The notes under the pieces are model-generated. The model saw only the letters and a program-made list of their open reading frames with translations. It was not told the origin of the DNA and did no database searches. Below, piece by piece: positions 8,052-17,079 of a stretch of DNA of 33,088 bases (positions are counted from its first letter, which is position 1; each line of letters begins with the position of its first letter). Both the position numbers and the translations under genes were made by a program. The stretch is from CAYVAP01 sp964521065 (lineage in GTDB: Bacteria; Bacteroidota; Bacteroidia; J057). The stretch lies in assembly GCA_964521065.1 (NCBI GenBank), contig CAZFPQ010000051.1, forward strand, positions 1 through 33,088, given 5' to 3'.

Positions 8052-10580
8052 ATGAAGAAGCTACTTTTATTCTCTTTTTTGTTAAGTCCCTGTCTGACCT
8101 GGGGACAGGCCAAGCTGGATTCTTTATATGCCGTCTGGCAAGATCAGCGCCAGCCCGATTCCAGCCGGGTGCAAGCCTACTTCGAATACGTTTGGCATGG
8201 GTATATTAACTCTGATCCTGACAGTGCTTACCTCCTGGCAGAGGTCTTATTACCCGATGGTGACAACCATGAATACCCGGTAGCAGAGGCTAAGGGATAC
8301 TTACTCCAGGGACTTAGTCATGCAGCCAAAGGCGACTATTCGTTGGCGCTGGATTATTACAATCGGGCAAAAGCCCTCCTTGGGGGAAATGGGCATAAGA
8401 GAGATATGGGCTGCATTTTGGAAGCCACTGGGGTGGTATATGCTAGCCAGGGCAATCCCACGCAAGCCTTGGAGTTTTATCAGCGCAGCCTCGCCATCCA
8501 TGAGGCAAATGAAGATAAATGGAGAGTGGCTTCGGTGCTAAACAACATAGGCAATCTTTCCAATGGCCAAGGAAATTACCCTCAAGCTCTAGGGTATTAC
8601 CAGCGCAGCTTGTCACTCGGAGAAGAAATCCAGAATGAGAGGATCATCGCGGCTGCCTTGGGTAATATCGGGACTGTCTATTCAAACTTAGGGGATTTTA
8701 CACAGGCTTTAGAGTTTTTTCAACGCCATTTAGCCCTTTCCGAAGAAATAGGAGATAAAATAGGGACTGCAAATGCTTTGGCAAATATCGGGGTTGTTTA
8801 TGCCATTTGGAGCGATTATCCCCAGGCGTTGGCGTATTATGAGCGCCAATTAGCCCTGGCAGAAGAAGTTGGGGACAAAAAGGGAATCGCAATTTCTCTA
8901 GGGAGGATTGGCGTCGCATATGCCCGCTTAGGCGATTATCCTCAGGCATTGGCGTATTATCAGCGCCAGTTAGCCTTGGCAGAAGAGGTACAAGACAAAC
9001 GAGGAGTCGCCAATTCTCTGGGCAATATGGGCATCGTTTATGCCACTTGGGGCAATTATCCCCAGGCTTTGGCGTACTATCAGCGGTGTCTACGCATCCA
9101 AGAAGAAATCGGAGACAAAATTGGCATCGCCTCCTCCTTGAACAGCCTCGGAACCTTACAGAAAGATCAAGGGAATTATGAAGAGGCACTAGCCTACTAT
9201 CAACAAAGTTTGCACATCCAGGAAGAGATCGGGGATAAGAATGGCGTCGCCATCTCTTTAAACAACCTTGGAACCATCTATTCCGATCGAGGCAATCACG
9301 AAAAAGCTCAAGCGTACTTTCAGAAAAGTCTGTACCTGCGCGAAGAGATTGGCGAAAAGAGTGGAATTGCCAATTCATTGAACAACCTTGGTGTGGTGCA
9401 GATGGATCAAGGTAATTACCACAAGGCCTTGGAGTATTACCAACGTAGCCTACACCTCCGAGAAGAGATTGGAGACGAGAGCAGCCTGGTAGTATCCCTG
9501 ATTAACATAGGGGATGCGTTGACCCATACAGGACAAGCGGTCAAAGCCCTAACCCCATTCCACCGAGCCTTCGATATCAGCCAGGAAACGGGATCGCTTT
9601 ATGACGAGATGAACGCTGCCGAATATTTGTACAACGCGTATAAAAAGCTTGGTAGAAGCCAGCAAGCCTTGACTTACCATGAACATTGGGTGAGCGTACG
9701 CGACAGCCTCTTCAGCCAAGAGAACACTAAAAAGCTGGCCCGCCTAGAGGCTGAGAATGAATACCGCCAACAGGCTTTGACCGACAGCATCGAGTTTGCT
9801 AAACAGGCTGAGATCAAGGACCTACAGATCGCTGAGCAGGAAGCGAGCCTGGGACAGCAGCGTATGGCCCTCTGGTCAGTGATGATCGGACTGGCCCTGA
9901 TTGGGGCCCTTGCCTTTTCTATTTTTCGTGGGAAACGCCGCTCTGACGAACTTCTCCTCAACATCCTTCCCGCTGAGACTGCCGCAGAACTGAAAGCCAC
10001 TGGTTCCGCTGCCGCCAAGGAATACGAACAAGTTTCGGTTCTCTTCTCTGACTTCATCGGCTTCACCCAACTTGCTGAGCAGCTTACCGCCTCTGAGTTG
10101 GTCACCGAAATCGACACCTGTTTCAAAGCCTTTGATGACATCATCACTCGGTATGGATTAGAAAAAATCAAGACCATTGGCGACGCCTACATGGCGGCGG
10201 GAGGTCTGCCTGATCCCATGAGTGCCAGCACCAGGGACGTGGTTCATGCTAGCTTAGCCATGCAGCAGTTCGTTGAGGCGCGAAAAGCAGAGCGAGACTC
10301 CGTCGGCCTGCCCTACTTTGAAATGCGGGTAGGCATCCACACGGGGCCGGTCATCGCGGGAGTGGTGGGCGTGAAGAAATTCCAGTACGACGTCTGGGGG
10401 GATACGGTGAATACCGCGGCGCGCATGGAATCTAATGGGGAGGTCGGGAAAGTGAACGTCTCGGCTAAAACACGTGCTTTACTAAGCGACGAGCCGGGGC
10501 TTAGCTTTAAAGCCCGGGGGGCGATTGAGGCTAAAGGAAAAGGCATGATGGAGATGTATTTTGTCGAAGTCCAAAGGTGA
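8052..10580 (+). CDS. TPR-transmembrane class III adenylate cyclase (third of three)
   Basis: An 842-residue paralogue with signal peptide MKKLLLFSFLLSPCLTWGQ. Its TPR array is the most regular of the three: about ten units in an almost exact 40-residue register from about 120 to 500, each with a G(D/N)YPQALAYYQR-like core, which suggests recent expansion. A coiled stretch (about 555-600) and a transmembrane helix (about 606-625) precede the cyclase domain. Asp667 and Asp711 (metal), Lys707 and Asp780 (adenine selection), Asn787 and Arg791 are all present. The N-terminal region should face the periplasm and the catalytic end the cytoplasm. The different TPR lengths in the array suggest that the three enzymes read different inputs into one cAMP output; this is inference. 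Confidence 0.93.
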   Translation: MKKLLLFSFLLSPCLTWGQAKLDSLYAVWQDQRQPDSSRVQAYFEYVWHGYINSDPDSAYLLAEVLLPDGDNHEYPVAEAKGYLLQGLSHAAKGDYSLALDYYNRAKALLGGNGHKRDMGCILEATGVVYASQGNPTQALEFYQRSLAIHEANEDKWRVASVLNNIGNLSNGQGNYPQALGYYQRSLSLGEEIQNERIIAAALGNIGTVYSNLGDFTQALEFFQRHLALSEEIGDKIGTANALANIGVVYAIWSDYPQALAYYERQLALAEEVGDKKGIAISLGRIGVAYARLGDYPQALAYYQRQLALAEEVQDKRGVANSLGNMGIVYATWGNYPQALAYYQRCLRIQEEIGDKIGIASSLNSLGTLQKDQGNYEEALAYYQQSLHIQEEIGDKNGVAISLNNLGTIYSDRGNHEKAQAYFQKSLYLREEIGEKSGIANSLNNLGVVQMDQGNYHKALEYYQRSLHLREEIGDESSLVVSLINIGDALTHTGQAVKALTPFHRAFDISQETGSLYDEMNAAEYLYNAYKKLGRSQQALTYHEHWVSVRDSLFSQENTKKLARLEAENEYRQQALTDSIEFAKQAEIKDLQIAEQEASLGQQRMALWSVMIGLALIGALAFSIFRGKRRSDELLLNILPAETAAELKATGSAAAKEYEQVSVLFSDFIGFTQLAEQLTASELVTEIDTCFKAFDDIITRYGLEKIKTIGDAYMAAGGLPDPMSASTRDVVHASLAMQQFVEARKAERDSVGLPYFEMRVGIHTGPVIAGVVGVKKFQYDVWGDTVNTAARMESNGEVGKVNVSAKTRALLSDEPGLSFKARGAIEAKGKGMMEMYFVEVQR

Positions 10581-10676
10581 AAAGTAGGAACTGGCATTGT
10601 TAACTGTAGCTTCCTCAAGCTGGTCTTTTATGCCGATGGATTCTGGTCTTCTCTTCAATTTTTCCGATATTCCAGG

Positions 10677-11792
10677 ATGCTTCTGAAACAATCACCTCAA
10701 AAATGGCTCTTTCCACTCAGTGGAGGGCTCATTTTACTGGGACTGATCCTCGGGCTTAGTTTTGGATGGGATAAGGCCGGGATTCCCTGTATCCTTGGAT
10801 CTTTGGGGCTAGCCCTTGGCCTGCAGTTTACCCCAAATATGCAGCGCTTTTCCTTTACCTTGGTGATATTCTCTGCCGTGCTGGCTTCGCTCTTTTACCC
10901 TGCTCCTTTTTTGCGCTGGGGGAGTTTTGAGCTCAAGTCATTGATCATCCCTATTTTGATGCTCATCATGTTTGGCATGGGGATCAGCATGAGTCTCAAG
11001 GACTTTTGGGGGGTGATTCGCATGCCCAAAGCGGTATTGGTTGGCTTGATCTGTCAGTTTACTTTGATGCCGATAATCGGTTGGAGTCTCGCCACTTTGT
11101 CCGGCCTATCTGCCCCCATTGCCGCAGGGATTATTTTGGTCGGTTGTTCGCCAAGTGGCCTTGCTTCCAATGTAATGGCCTATATCGCCAAAGCCAATTT
11201 GGCTCTCTCCTTGACCTTGACCATGGTAGCTACCTTGTTGGCACCAATCATGACCCCTTTTCTGATGAAGTTGCTCGCCGATCAATTGGTGCCCATCGAC
11301 TTTTTGGCCATGCTGTGGAGCATTTCCAAAATTGTGATTATCCCAGTCATCCTAGGCTTGATCTTTAATCACTTTGCCCACGGTAAATTTCCTTGGTTAG
11401 ACAAGGCCATGCCCTTGCTTTCTATGGGGGGAATTGCTTTGGTGATTACCATCATCACTGCCGCAGGCCGCGATTCTCTGCTAGAAATAGGCTTGTTGCT
11501 GGTATTGGTCGTGTTGGTACACAATTCGCTGGGGTATTTGTTGGGGTACTGGAGCAGTCGTTTGCTAGGCATGGATCGAGCTTCTGCACGAACCATTGCC
11601 TTTGAAGTCGGGATGCAGAATTCGGGCTTGGCTTCTGGAATTGCCCTAGAGATGGGAAGGGTGGCAAGCATGGGCCTCGCACCGGCAGTATTTGGCCCTT
11701 TGATGAACGTGACCGGATCTTCCTTAGCCGCTTTTTGGCGAGATCGGGGATCGGAAACCATTCCGGATGATTCTAGTTCCAATGAAGATTAA
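10677..11792 (+). CDS. BASS-family transporter (bile acid:sodium symporter-like)
   Basis: A 371-residue polytopic membrane protein of the bile acid:Na+ symporter superfamily. Family hallmarks include GCSPSGLASNVM (about 156-167), matching the first crossover motif, and EVGMQNSGLA in the second half, matching the E-x-G-x-QN sodium-site region. It is longer than the usual 300-330 residues because of an extra N-terminal hydrophobic stretch (about 10-75). The substrate cannot be told from sequence; relatives carry bile acids, pantoate, pyruvate and other organic anions. It starts 96 bp after the third cyclase and ends 67 bp before the kinase-cyclase, on the same strand, so it may be co-regulated with cAMP signalling. 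Confidence 0.88.
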   Translation: MLLKQSPQKWLFPLSGGLILLGLILGLSFGWDKAGIPCILGSLGLALGLQFTPNMQRFSFTLVIFSAVLASLFYPAPFLRWGSFELKSLIIPILMLIMFGMGISMSLKDFWGVIRMPKAVLVGLICQFTLMPIIGWSLATLSGLSAPIAAGIILVGCSPSGLASNVMAYIAKANLALSLTLTMVATLLAPIMTPFLMKLLADQLVPIDFLAMLWSISKIVIIPVILGLIFNHFAHGKFPWLDKAMPLLSMGGIALVITIITAAGRDSLLEIGLLLVLVVLVHNSLGYLLGYWSSRLLGMDRASARTIAFEVGMQNSGLASGIALEMGRVASMGLAPAVFGPLMNVTGSSLAAFWRDRGSETIPDDSSSNED

Positions 11793-11859
11793 GTATTAGG
11801 TTTTTCATATAATTATAAAAAAGCAGCATGTCCCTAATCGTCAATCACTCAATTTTCTG

Positions 11860-14799
11860 ATGCGAAGCACCCGACTACTTTGCTTGCTAATTCTCTGCCT
11901 TTTTCCTTTGCTCTCAATAGGCCAGGATGGTCCTTCTACTTCTCAACTAATCCAGCAGGCCCGCCAAGCGATGCCTAAGGACCCTAATGGTGCCCTGGAT
12001 CATTTGGACCAAGCTTTTCGACAACTGAAAAAAAGCCCTAGCCCGCAACTAGTGCTCTCAGCTACCTACCTGAAAGGTAAGGCTCAATTTAAGCTAAAGC
12101 GCTTTCGAAGGTCCATTAATACCTTGGAAGATGCCCTTCCTATGGCTCGGTCTCAGGGCGACACCCTGATCCTGCTAGATCTTTATCAGCTCCTTTCCCA
12201 AGCTCATTTTCAAAGAAAGAATCAAGAAGAATCGCTGCATTATAATGATGAATACACCGATCTGAGCCAAAAGCTGCTGCTAAGGCGCAAACAAGAGCGC
12301 TTAGACGCCCTCAAAGGAGCTTTGAAGGAGGAGAGAGAGCTAAGTTCCAATATCCAGTTAGAAGCCATTCAAAATCAATTAGCCGCCGATTCTGCTTTTG
12401 GGATTTTAGAAGTGAAGGAGGATGAATTGCTGCGCCAAAACCTAGCCTTAGCCGAATTGCAGATGAAAATTTCCGAAGCAGAGCGGAGTAAAATGTATGC
12501 AGAAAATCAACGTATTGAGGCGGAAAACCTTCGCATTGAAGCCGAGAGGCAAAGACTGGAGGCAGAATATCGATTAGAACATGCCCAATTGATTCGGCAA
12601 TACTGGATTGGGGGAACCATCATTGTTTCCCTGCTCCTCATCGGTTTTTTTATTTATCGGCAGCAGCGCATCAACCGAGCCCGTGAAGTAGCCTTGGAAA
12701 GGGAAAGGGCAGAGCGTTTGGAGCAGATTGATGGCTTAAAGGATCAGTTTTTGGCGAATACTTCGCATGAACTGAGGACCCCCCTCAATGGCATCATTGG
12801 GTTGTCAGAAGGGCTCTTAGATCAGCTGGCTGAAGATCCCAATGACGTTGGCATTAATCGGGCAGATTTGCAAACGAGTCTAGGCATGGTGGTGGCTTCA
12901 GGAAAACGCCTAGCCTCTTTGGTGAATGATTTGTTGGACTTCTCACGGATTCGCCATGCAGATCTTCAGCTTCGTCAGCGTCCTACTGATTTAAGAACCT
13001 TGACGGAGGTAGTGTTAAATGTTTCTTATCCCCTCACACAAGGGAAAGATTTGGTCCTGATCAATGAAGTTCCTGAGGATTTGCCGGCAATTTTTGCCGA
13101 TGAGGACCGCTTGACCCAGATCTTACACAACTTAATTGGGAACAGCATCAAGTTTACTGAGTCGGGCTCCATCACCGTTTCTGCCAAGGTGAAAGGGGAA
13201 ATGATGGAAGTGAAAGTAACTGACACCGGCATTGGAATTCCCCCTGACAAGCTGGACTCTATTTTTGAAGCTTTTACCCAGGCCGATGGCTCTATCGGAC
13301 GGCAATATTCTGGGACGGGCTTGGGCTTGAGCATCACCAAATATTTGGTTGAGCAACATGGAGGTGAAATTTGGGCTCACTCCCAAATAGATCAAGGCTC
13401 GAACTTCTTTCTTACCCTGCCTATTTCTGACCAAAAAGCTGCTCCCCTAGGCGAATTGCAGACCTTAAGTCGATTGACCCCCTTGATGCCCGTAAAAGCA
13501 TTGAGTATTGGTTCTTATTCACTGCCCTCTAAAGAACTCGCCCTAGCCACTGGCAAGGAAGTGGTCAGAATCTTAATCGTAGATGATGAACCCATTAACC
13601 ATCAGGTTCTGAGACAGCATCTTCGCCACCCCAATTTTGAGGTTCACTCTGCCATGAACGGGATGGGAGCCTTGGCCATGGTGGAAGAGTCGGGAATGAA
13701 GTTTGACTTGATCCTGTTGGACGTGATGATGCCCAGTATGTCTGGCTATGAGGTAGCCCAAAAGCTTAGAAAAAAATACCTGGCTTCAGAGCTGCCGATC
13801 ATCATGGTGACGGCTAAAAATCAGGTTTCTGACTTGGTGCAGGGACTGCATACTGGGGCCAACGACTATTTGGCTAAACCCTTTACGAAGGATGAGTTTT
13901 TGGCACGTCTACAGACCCACTTGAATTTACGTCAAATCAACGATGTTACCAGCCGGTTTGTCCCCACTGAGTTTATCCGGGCCATCGGGCGAGAGACCAT
14001 CACAGAAGTACAACTGGGTGATAACAAGGCCCAAGATATCACTGTTTTGTTTACCGATATTCGGGGCTATACGGGACTTTCAGAGGCGATGTCGCCCGAG
14101 GAAAATTTCCGTTTTGTGCAAGCTTATGCGGGACGCATGGGCCCCATCATCCATCGTAACCATGGGTTTGTCAATCAATATCTTGGCGATGGAATCATGG
14201 CCCTATTCCAACGGAAAGGGGAGGATGCACTCCAGGCAGCGATAGACATGCAGAGAAGGGTGTGGGAATACAACCAACAGCGGATTTCCAAAGGCCGTGA
14301 CCCCATCAAAGTGGGCATGGGGCTGCATACGGGGCCTTTGATCATGGGAATCATTGGCGATAGTTTGCGGTCTGACCCCGCCGTGATAGCAGATACGGTG
14401 AACACTGCTTCTCGCTTGGAAGGATTGACGAAATACTATGGTTCGGCCATCTTGGTAAGCGAAGATAGCCTAGATACCATGGGCTCCGATTACCGATCTG
14501 GATGTCGCTATTTGGGACTGGTCCAGGTCAAGGGGCGGCAACAGCCCATGGGTCTGTATGAATGTTTCTTGGGGGACGAGCCTGATGTAATCAAGCGCAA
14601 GCAAGCCATTGCTTCCAATTTTGATGCTGCTGTACAAGCTTATCTAATGGGGGACATGAAGCTGGCCGTTGCAAAATTTGCTCCCCTTTCCGAAGGAGGA
14701 GATCAGACCGCACAATACTTCCTGACTAAAGCCCTACACTACCGCGATAAAGGGGTGCCCAAGGATTGGATAGGAGTAGATGTGATGATGAGGAAGTAG
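11860..14799 (+). CDS. Hybrid histidine kinase-receiver-class III nucleotide cyclase fusion
   Basis: A 979-residue protein joining phosphorelay and cyclic-nucleotide signalling. Order: signal peptide (1-21), short TPR-like helices (about 25-140), a long coiled coil (about 142-245), transmembrane helix (about 249-267), HisKA with His303 in TSHELRTP, HATPase (G1 DTGIGIP, G2 SGTGLGLS), receiver (about 569-690) with Asp621 in LLDVMMP and Lys673, then a cyclase domain (about 725-905) and a helical tail with a TPR-like unit. Both metal Asp are present (Asp733, Asp777), as are Asn848 and Arg852. However, the adenine-selecting Lys is Gln773 and its partner position is Ala841, so nucleotide choice is uncertain. 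This cyclase belongs to a different subgroup from the three upstream. Phosphorylation of the receiver probably gates the cyclase. Confidence 0.92.
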   Translation: MRSTRLLCLLILCLFPLLSIGQDGPSTSQLIQQARQAMPKDPNGALDHLDQAFRQLKKSPSPQLVLSATYLKGKAQFKLKRFRRSINTLEDALPMARSQGDTLILLDLYQLLSQAHFQRKNQEESLHYNDEYTDLSQKLLLRRKQERLDALKGALKEERELSSNIQLEAIQNQLAADSAFGILEVKEDELLRQNLALAELQMKISEAERSKMYAENQRIEAENLRIEAERQRLEAEYRLEHAQLIRQYWIGGTIIVSLLLIGFFIYRQQRINRAREVALERERAERLEQIDGLKDQFLANTSHELRTPLNGIIGLSEGLLDQLAEDPNDVGINRADLQTSLGMVVASGKRLASLVNDLLDFSRIRHADLQLRQRPTDLRTLTEVVLNVSYPLTQGKDLVLINEVPEDLPAIFADEDRLTQILHNLIGNSIKFTESGSITVSAKVKGEMMEVKVTDTGIGIPPDKLDSIFEAFTQADGSIGRQYSGTGLGLSITKYLVEQHGGEIWAHSQIDQGSNFFLTLPISDQKAAPLGELQTLSRLTPLMPVKALSIGSYSLPSKELALATGKEVVRILIVDDEPINHQVLRQHLRHPNFEVHSAMNGMGALAMVEESGMKFDLILLDVMMPSMSGYEVAQKLRKKYLASELPIIMVTAKNQVSDLVQGLHTGANDYLAKPFTKDEFLARLQTHLNLRQINDVTSRFVPTEFIRAIGRETITEVQLGDNKAQDITVLFTDIRGYTGLSEAMSPEENFRFVQAYAGRMGPIIHRNHGFVNQYLGDGIMALFQRKGEDALQAAIDMQRRVWEYNQQRISKGRDPIKVGMGLHTGPLIMGIIGDSLRSDPAVIADTVNTASRLEGLTKYYGSAILVSEDSLDTMGSDYRSGCRYLGLVQVKGRQQPMGLYECFLGDEPDVIKRKQAIASNFDAAVQAYLMGDMKLAVAKFAPLSEGGDQTAQYFLTKALHYRDKGVPKDWIGVDVMMRK

Positions 14800-14885
14800 G
14801 TAGACGGAGGCAAGGTGGGGGGGAAAGGGAGTTAAGGAAGTGAGGGTAGTTAAGGCATAAAGTTTTTTAGCCAATAACAAAAAAT

Positions 14886-14918
14886 CGGGAGGCAATTCGA
14901 AACGCGAATTGTCTCCCG
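14886..14918 (-). terminator. Intrinsic terminator of the propeller-protein gene
   Basis: A 14-bp stem (14886-14899 with 14905-14918, one G-U pair, 5-nt loop) lies 19 bp beyond the stop of the minus-strand gene. Read on the minus strand it is followed by ATTTTTTGTTATT. The plus-strand side has no T-run, although the hairpin may also slow readthrough from the cyclase block. Confidence 0.8.
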
Positions 14919-14937
14919 AAATGTATATGTAGAATGA

Positions 14938-16710
14938 TTACTCTTTAAATATTTTGGTTGAGAGTACCTGAGTTCCATGCTGAACTTTGAGGAAATAAAC
15001 CCCAGGTTGCAAATCACTGATATCGAATTGGGTATGAGTGCGCTCTAGTTTTCTGATCAAGCGTCCGCTTTGATCCATCAGAGAGATTTTGCTGGCTTCC
15101 ACAGGAAGCCCCATGACTTCAATCTGCCCTTTAGTGGGGTTGGGAAAGGCGCGGAGGTAGTTTTCTAAGCCAAAGTTGATGCTTACTACGTTGGTGAAGG
15201 TATAGCTTCCGTCAAAATCTACTTGCTTGAGTCTGTACTGGTTCAAACCAGGAAGTGGTGAGGCATCTACTGCCCGGTATCGATGGATATCGGAAGTGGT
15301 GCCTTGTCCAGGCACAAACTCAATGCTCTGCCAAGCATTACCATCTAGGCTGCGCTCGACCTCAAAACCGTGGTTGTTCAGTTCGGTCGCCGTGGCCCAG
15401 TTCAAGAAAACTTGGTCACCACTCATCTCAGCGTTGAACTCCAATAACTCAACTGGGAATGAACTAGTTGGCGAACCAAAATAGGCGCCTGCTCCTGAAC
15501 CATCAGAGTAGGCTGGAATGATGCTTTCATCGCCTAAGGTGACCATATGCACTTCAGATACATTTGCCTCGTGGAATACCTCAGGAGTTTCTACATCCAG
15601 TATGGTCCCGCCTACGTTGGCATAGACTATGGTACCTTTGCCACTGTTGTCTACATCTTCGTAGGCAATGCCCACCCGAGTGCTGCTGACAGGAACTACG
15701 CTGATGCTGCTTACCTGGGTAGCCTCGAATACATATTCGTCGCCATACGTAATGGTGTAATCCTTGATTTGGCCTACTCGGGCTGATCCACGGTAACTGA
15801 AACCCCCATCGGCATATCCTACCACGAAGGAACCATTTTCCATTAAGCCTAGGTCAATATTGGTGGTGTGAGCGTTGTTGAAAGTATAGAAATAGGCTCC
15901 CATGGTCGCAGTAGTGCCGCTTACAGTACCTACTGCGGCTACTCCCAACCAATACCCACTAAACTTATCTTTATTAGCCATCAGAAAGGTGGTGTCGTTG
16001 ACCCGAATGGCCTTGATGTAGTAAGCATAGTAATTGCCGTATATTTGAGGGGAGCCTAGACTCAGGCTGCTTCCTGATACGTCTCCAACTACCACAGTTG
16101 CCGGGAAAATATAGAATCCATTGTACCAAGCTCCACAGCCAAAATTGATGACAATCTTGGATTCACTCAATGCCGTTACGTCTACATATTCTACTGCATC
16201 AGAGTAGAATTCTGCCTCAGTACCAAAGCTTAGGCTGTTTCCGCTAACGGTACCGATCACTACTTTGCCAGATGGGCTAGAGCCGTTGTGCTGGCGATAA
16301 GCAATGGCAAATTTATCGCTTGATAGCTTGTCAATAGAAATATACTTGGTTTTGTCGCTGTTAAACGTGTATTCAGTGCCAAATACAACTTGGTCACTTT
16401 GCACATTGCCCAAAACTATTTTTCCTTTTCCATTATCACTTACATCTCGGTATGCTACCAAAATTTGACTGCTACTTAAGGCAGTCATGGATAAGTGAGA
16501 AGGAGTAGTGTTGGTTTTGAAAGTGGCTAAGGTGCCAAAGTCAGTCAGGTTTTGCGATGCTTCAGCGGAAAAATGAGCTTCTAGTTCGTAAGCATCTAAC
16601 TTTTGCTCACTCCTAGCTACATAATCCTGAATAGCAATCAGGGGATGGTTAGCCCATGTGAGGGTCGGGGTCACTAAAAAGAAAATGAACGATAGTAAAG
16701 GTAATCTCAT
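14938..16710 (-). CDS. Secreted seven-repeat (beta-propeller-like) protein with type IX sorting tail
   Basis: A 590-residue exported protein with signal peptide (about 1-20). Residues about 55-420 contain seven degenerate repeats of about 50 residues, each with the pattern I-x-VG-x-VSG-x-SLSFG followed by an F-x-S/N-x4 strand and a strand ending in A-Y-x-D. Seven such beta units strongly suggest a seven-bladed propeller. An Fn3-like domain (about 425-510, containing LNWATATELNNHGFEVERS) is followed by a type IX tail (about 515-590) with FPNPTKGQ and GVYFLKV. The protein is therefore expected to cross the outer membrane by T9SS and to be surface-bound or released. Ligand and function are unknown. 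A strong promoter and terminator show it is monocistronic. Confidence 0.85.
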   Translation of the reverse strand: MRLPLLSFIFFLVTPTLTWANHPLIAIQDYVARSEQKLDAYELEAHFSAEASQNLTDFGTLATFKTNTTPSHLSMTALSSSQILVAYRDVSDNGKGKIVLGNVQSDQVVFGTEYTFNSDKTKYISIDKLSSDKFAIAYRQHNGSSPSGKVVIGTVSGNSLSFGTEAEFYSDAVEYVDVTALSESKIVINFGCGAWYNGFYIFPATVVVGDVSGSSLSLGSPQIYGNYYAYYIKAIRVNDTTFLMANKDKFSGYWLGVAAVGTVSGTTATMGAYFYTFNNAHTTNIDLGLMENGSFVVGYADGGFSYRGSARVGQIKDYTITYGDEYVFEATQVSSISVVPVSSTRVGIAYEDVDNSGKGTIVYANVGGTILDVETPEVFHEANVSEVHMVTLGDESIIPAYSDGSGAGAYFGSPTSSFPVELLEFNAEMSGDQVFLNWATATELNNHGFEVERSLDGNAWQSIEFVPGQGTTSDIHRYRAVDASPLPGLNQYRLKQVDFDGSYTFTNVVSINFGLENYLRAFPNPTKGQIEVMGLPVEASKISLMDQSGRLIRKLERTHTQFDISDLQPGVYFLKVQHGTQVLSTKIFKE

Positions 16711-16741
16711 CTTGGTTGAATTTGGGGAGAATTGATGAATT

Positions 16742-16769
16742 CAAAACTACCATGGATCTGTCAGACCAA
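16742..16769 (-). promoter_or_regulatory. Bacteroidota-type promoter for the propeller-protein gene
   Basis: On the minus strand, TTG (16769-16767), 17 bp, then TAGTTTTG (16749-16742), an exact match to the TAnnTTTG -7 box at consensus spacing. Transcription would start near 16735, about 25 nt before the ATG at 16710. Confidence 0.75.
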
Positions 16770-17079
16770 GTGCGAATAGCTGTTTAATTGGTTGTTTTGT
16801 TGGATTAAGCGGGTAATATTTTTGATTGTATTACGCGGTGGAATAAACGGTTTGTAGTTTTTTATTGCCTCTAGGAGAATTGCTTAGTTTTGGGGCGTTT
16901 CTATGGGGGATGTGGAGGGGACTTTTTAAGGAAAGGAGACCTCGAGCTGACATAGCAAAGTTTAGTCATAGTTGACTAACACCCTTTAGTAGAAAACCAC
17001 ATCTAGATTAGCATAATTTATATATCTTGCTAATTGTACCGCTTTCCATTTTGGCTTTAATTTTTACCTAACAAAACCT
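16770..17079. other. Divergent intergenic region upstream of the subtilisin gene
   Basis: AT-rich spacer between the minus-strand propeller gene and the plus-strand peptidase gene. Apart from the leftward promoter just before it, I see no ORF or strong hairpin. A possible rightward promoter is a TTG near 17035 followed by TAATTTTT near 17057, too weak to annotate separately. Confidence 0.4.

Noticed and set aside
8698..9378. 226-codon open frame antisense to the third cyclase
   Set aside because: It mirrors the regular 120-bp TPR repeats on the other strand. The translated sequence is repetitive and rich in Arg, Cys and Trp, with no protein-like features.
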